Positions 6,250 to 6,958 of a stretch of 6,958 nt of DNA are shown one piece after another. Position 1 is the first letter of the stretch. Each line of letters opens with the position of its first letter. Origin of the DNA: an uncultured Ruminococcus sp. (GTDB lineage Bacteria; Bacillota; Clostridia; Oscillospirales; Acutalibacteraceae); NCBI GenBank assembly GCA_902802975.1, contig CADCOF010000090.1, forward strand, positions 1 to 6,958, given 5' to 3'. Both the position numbers and the translations under genes were made by a program. The notes beneath the pieces are model-generated. The model was not told the DNA's origin. It saw only the letters and a list, made by a program, of their open reading frames with translations, and made no database searches.

Positions 6250-6786
6250 TTACAGTTTCCCACAAAATCCTTTCTTATATGATTCGATTGCTTTGTTAAT
6301 GATCTGTATGGCGGCAGTCTTATCCTGAACCTCATCAACTGCAGTTTCTTTGTTTTCGAGAGTTTTGTATACAGTAAAGAAGTGGCACATCTCGTCAAAA
6401 ATATGCTTCGGCAACTGTGAAATATCATTATATTCATTGTATGTAGGGTCGTTAAACGGAATAGCAATGATTTTTTCATCGTTTCTGCCGTTATCGATCA
6501 TTTTGATAACTCCTATCGGGTAGCAGCGAACAAGCGTCAACGGCTCTATTTGCTGTGAGCATACAACAAGCACATCAAGCGGGTCTTTATCGTCTGCATA
6601 TGTGCGGGGGATAAAGCCATAATTTGCAGGGTAGTGAGTAGATGTATACAGAATTCTGTCAAGAATAAGCATTCCTGTCTGCTTGTCAAGTTCGTACTTG
6701 AGCTGACTGCCCTTCGATATCTCAATACAAGCGACAAAATCCTCAGATGTGATTCTTTTTTCATTAATATCATGCCAGATGTTCAT
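6250..6786 (-). CDS. ppa: Family I (soluble) inorganic pyrophosphatase, 178 aa
   Basis: Hydrolyses pyrophosphate to two phosphates in the cytoplasm with Mg2+, pulling biosynthetic reactions such as nucleic acid and nucleotide-sugar synthesis forward. Length fits the roughly 175-residue bacterial family. By alignment in my head to E. coli PPase, all active-site positions are present: E22, K30, E32, R44, Y56, the metal-binding D66, D68 and D71 in DDKDPLDVLV, then D98, D103 and K105 in the following block, and Y140/K141 in VYKTLE. One oddity is K67 within the D-x-D-P-L-D signature, where Gly, Ser, Asp or Asn is usual. The start is the ATG at 6786, with GGAGG 7 nt upstream. A longer frame reaching 6951 would add 55 unrelated residues and run through the promoter, so it is rejected. 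It is first in a two-gene unit with the adjacent membrane protein. Confidence 0.96.
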   Translation of the reverse strand: MNIWHDINEKRITSEDFVACIEISKGSQLKYELDKQTGMLILDRILYTSTHYPANYGFIPRTYADDKDPLDVLVVCSQQIEPLTLVRCYPIGVIKMIDNGRNDEKIIAIPFNDPTYNEYNDISQLPKHIFDEMCHFFTVYKTLENKETAVDEVQDKTAAIQIINKAIESYKKGFCGKL

Positions 6787-6793
6787 AACTTTT

Positions 6794-6798
6794 CCTCC
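6794..6798 (-). promoter_or_regulatory. Ribosome binding site fixing the ppa start
   Basis: On the minus strand GGAGG lies 7 nt before the ATG at 6786. It supports the 178-residue pyrophosphatase over an extended in-frame version beginning at 6951. Confidence 0.88.
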
Positions 6799-6852
6799 AA
6801 AAGGTAATGTAACATATAATTCACTATGTTTTGTTTCTTCTGCCACAATCCA

Positions 6853-6881
6853 ATTATATAACATTATCTGAAATATGTCTA
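6853..6881 (-). promoter_or_regulatory. Sigma-A promoter of the ppa/membrane-protein unit
   Basis: On the minus strand TAGACA (-35, 6881-6876; five of six consensus) is followed after exactly 17 bp by a perfect TATAAT (-10, 6858-6853). Transcription should start near 6846, giving a leader of about 60 nt before the ATG at 6786. Confidence 0.82.
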
Positions 6882-6958
6882 TACTGTTTTTGTAGAAATT
6901 TTTTAACTGTGCGGTCAAAATAATGTAACAGTTCACTTTACCTTCATACAAGTTTTTA

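Noticed and set aside
6905..6935. AACTGT/ACAGTT inverted repeat as a terminator
   Set aside because: Only 6 bp with a 17-nt loop and no T-run after it in either direction.
6787..6951. N-terminal extension of the pyrophosphatase by 55 residues
   Set aside because: It runs through the -10/-35 promoter and the GGAGG site, and the added residues do not match the family; the ATG at 6786 gives the normal length.

Overview
The window looks like chromosomal DNA from a low-GC, Gram-positive Clostridia-type bacterium (Bacillota), perhaps Ruminococcus/Oscillospiraceae-like. The evidence is AT-rich intergenic DNA, sigma-A promoters with 17-bp spacers, strong purine-rich Shine-Dalgarno sites, a CDP-glycerol (teichoic-acid type) transferase and a secreted YabE-like wall protein with DUF348, G5 and 3D domains. 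The taxon is inferred from gene content only. I see no tRNA, rRNA, CRISPR array, transposase or phage gene.

Layout. Positions 1-261 hold no convincing gene, but contain a long imperfect hairpin (111-170) and a short minus-strand reading frame at the very edge. A minus-strand gene of unknown function follows (262-963). Next is a minus-strand terminator (1075-1126) and a large minus-strand gene (1147-3438) encoding a TagF-like glycerophosphotransferase fused to a GT4-type glycosyltransferase, with its own promoter at 3478-3506. A 0.75-kb AT-rich divergent intergenic region carries a second hairpin (3534-3575) and leads to a near-perfect plus-strand promoter (4033-4061). About 150 nt of structured leader then precedes the YabE-like gene (4221-5501), which ends in a strong terminator (5529-5567). 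A convergent minus-strand terminator (5621-5652) closes a two-gene unit read from the right end: inorganic pyrophosphatase (6250-6786) followed with no gap by a four-helix membrane protein (5752-6249).

How the genes relate. Two loci point to the cell envelope: the bifunctional transferase probably builds a polyol-phosphate/sugar surface polymer, and the YabE-like protein is an exported peptidoglycan-acting enzyme. They are divergently transcribed from a shared but long spacer, so co-regulation is possible but not shown. Pyrophosphatase is housekeeping; the overlap-free TAA-ATG junction suggests its small membrane partner is translationally coupled to it. Nothing here amounts to a clear new defence or mobile system. 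The items most worth a second look are the structured leader before the YabE-like gene, the TagF-GT4 fusion with an altered GT4 motif, and the in-frame extension after the TGA of the small membrane protein.
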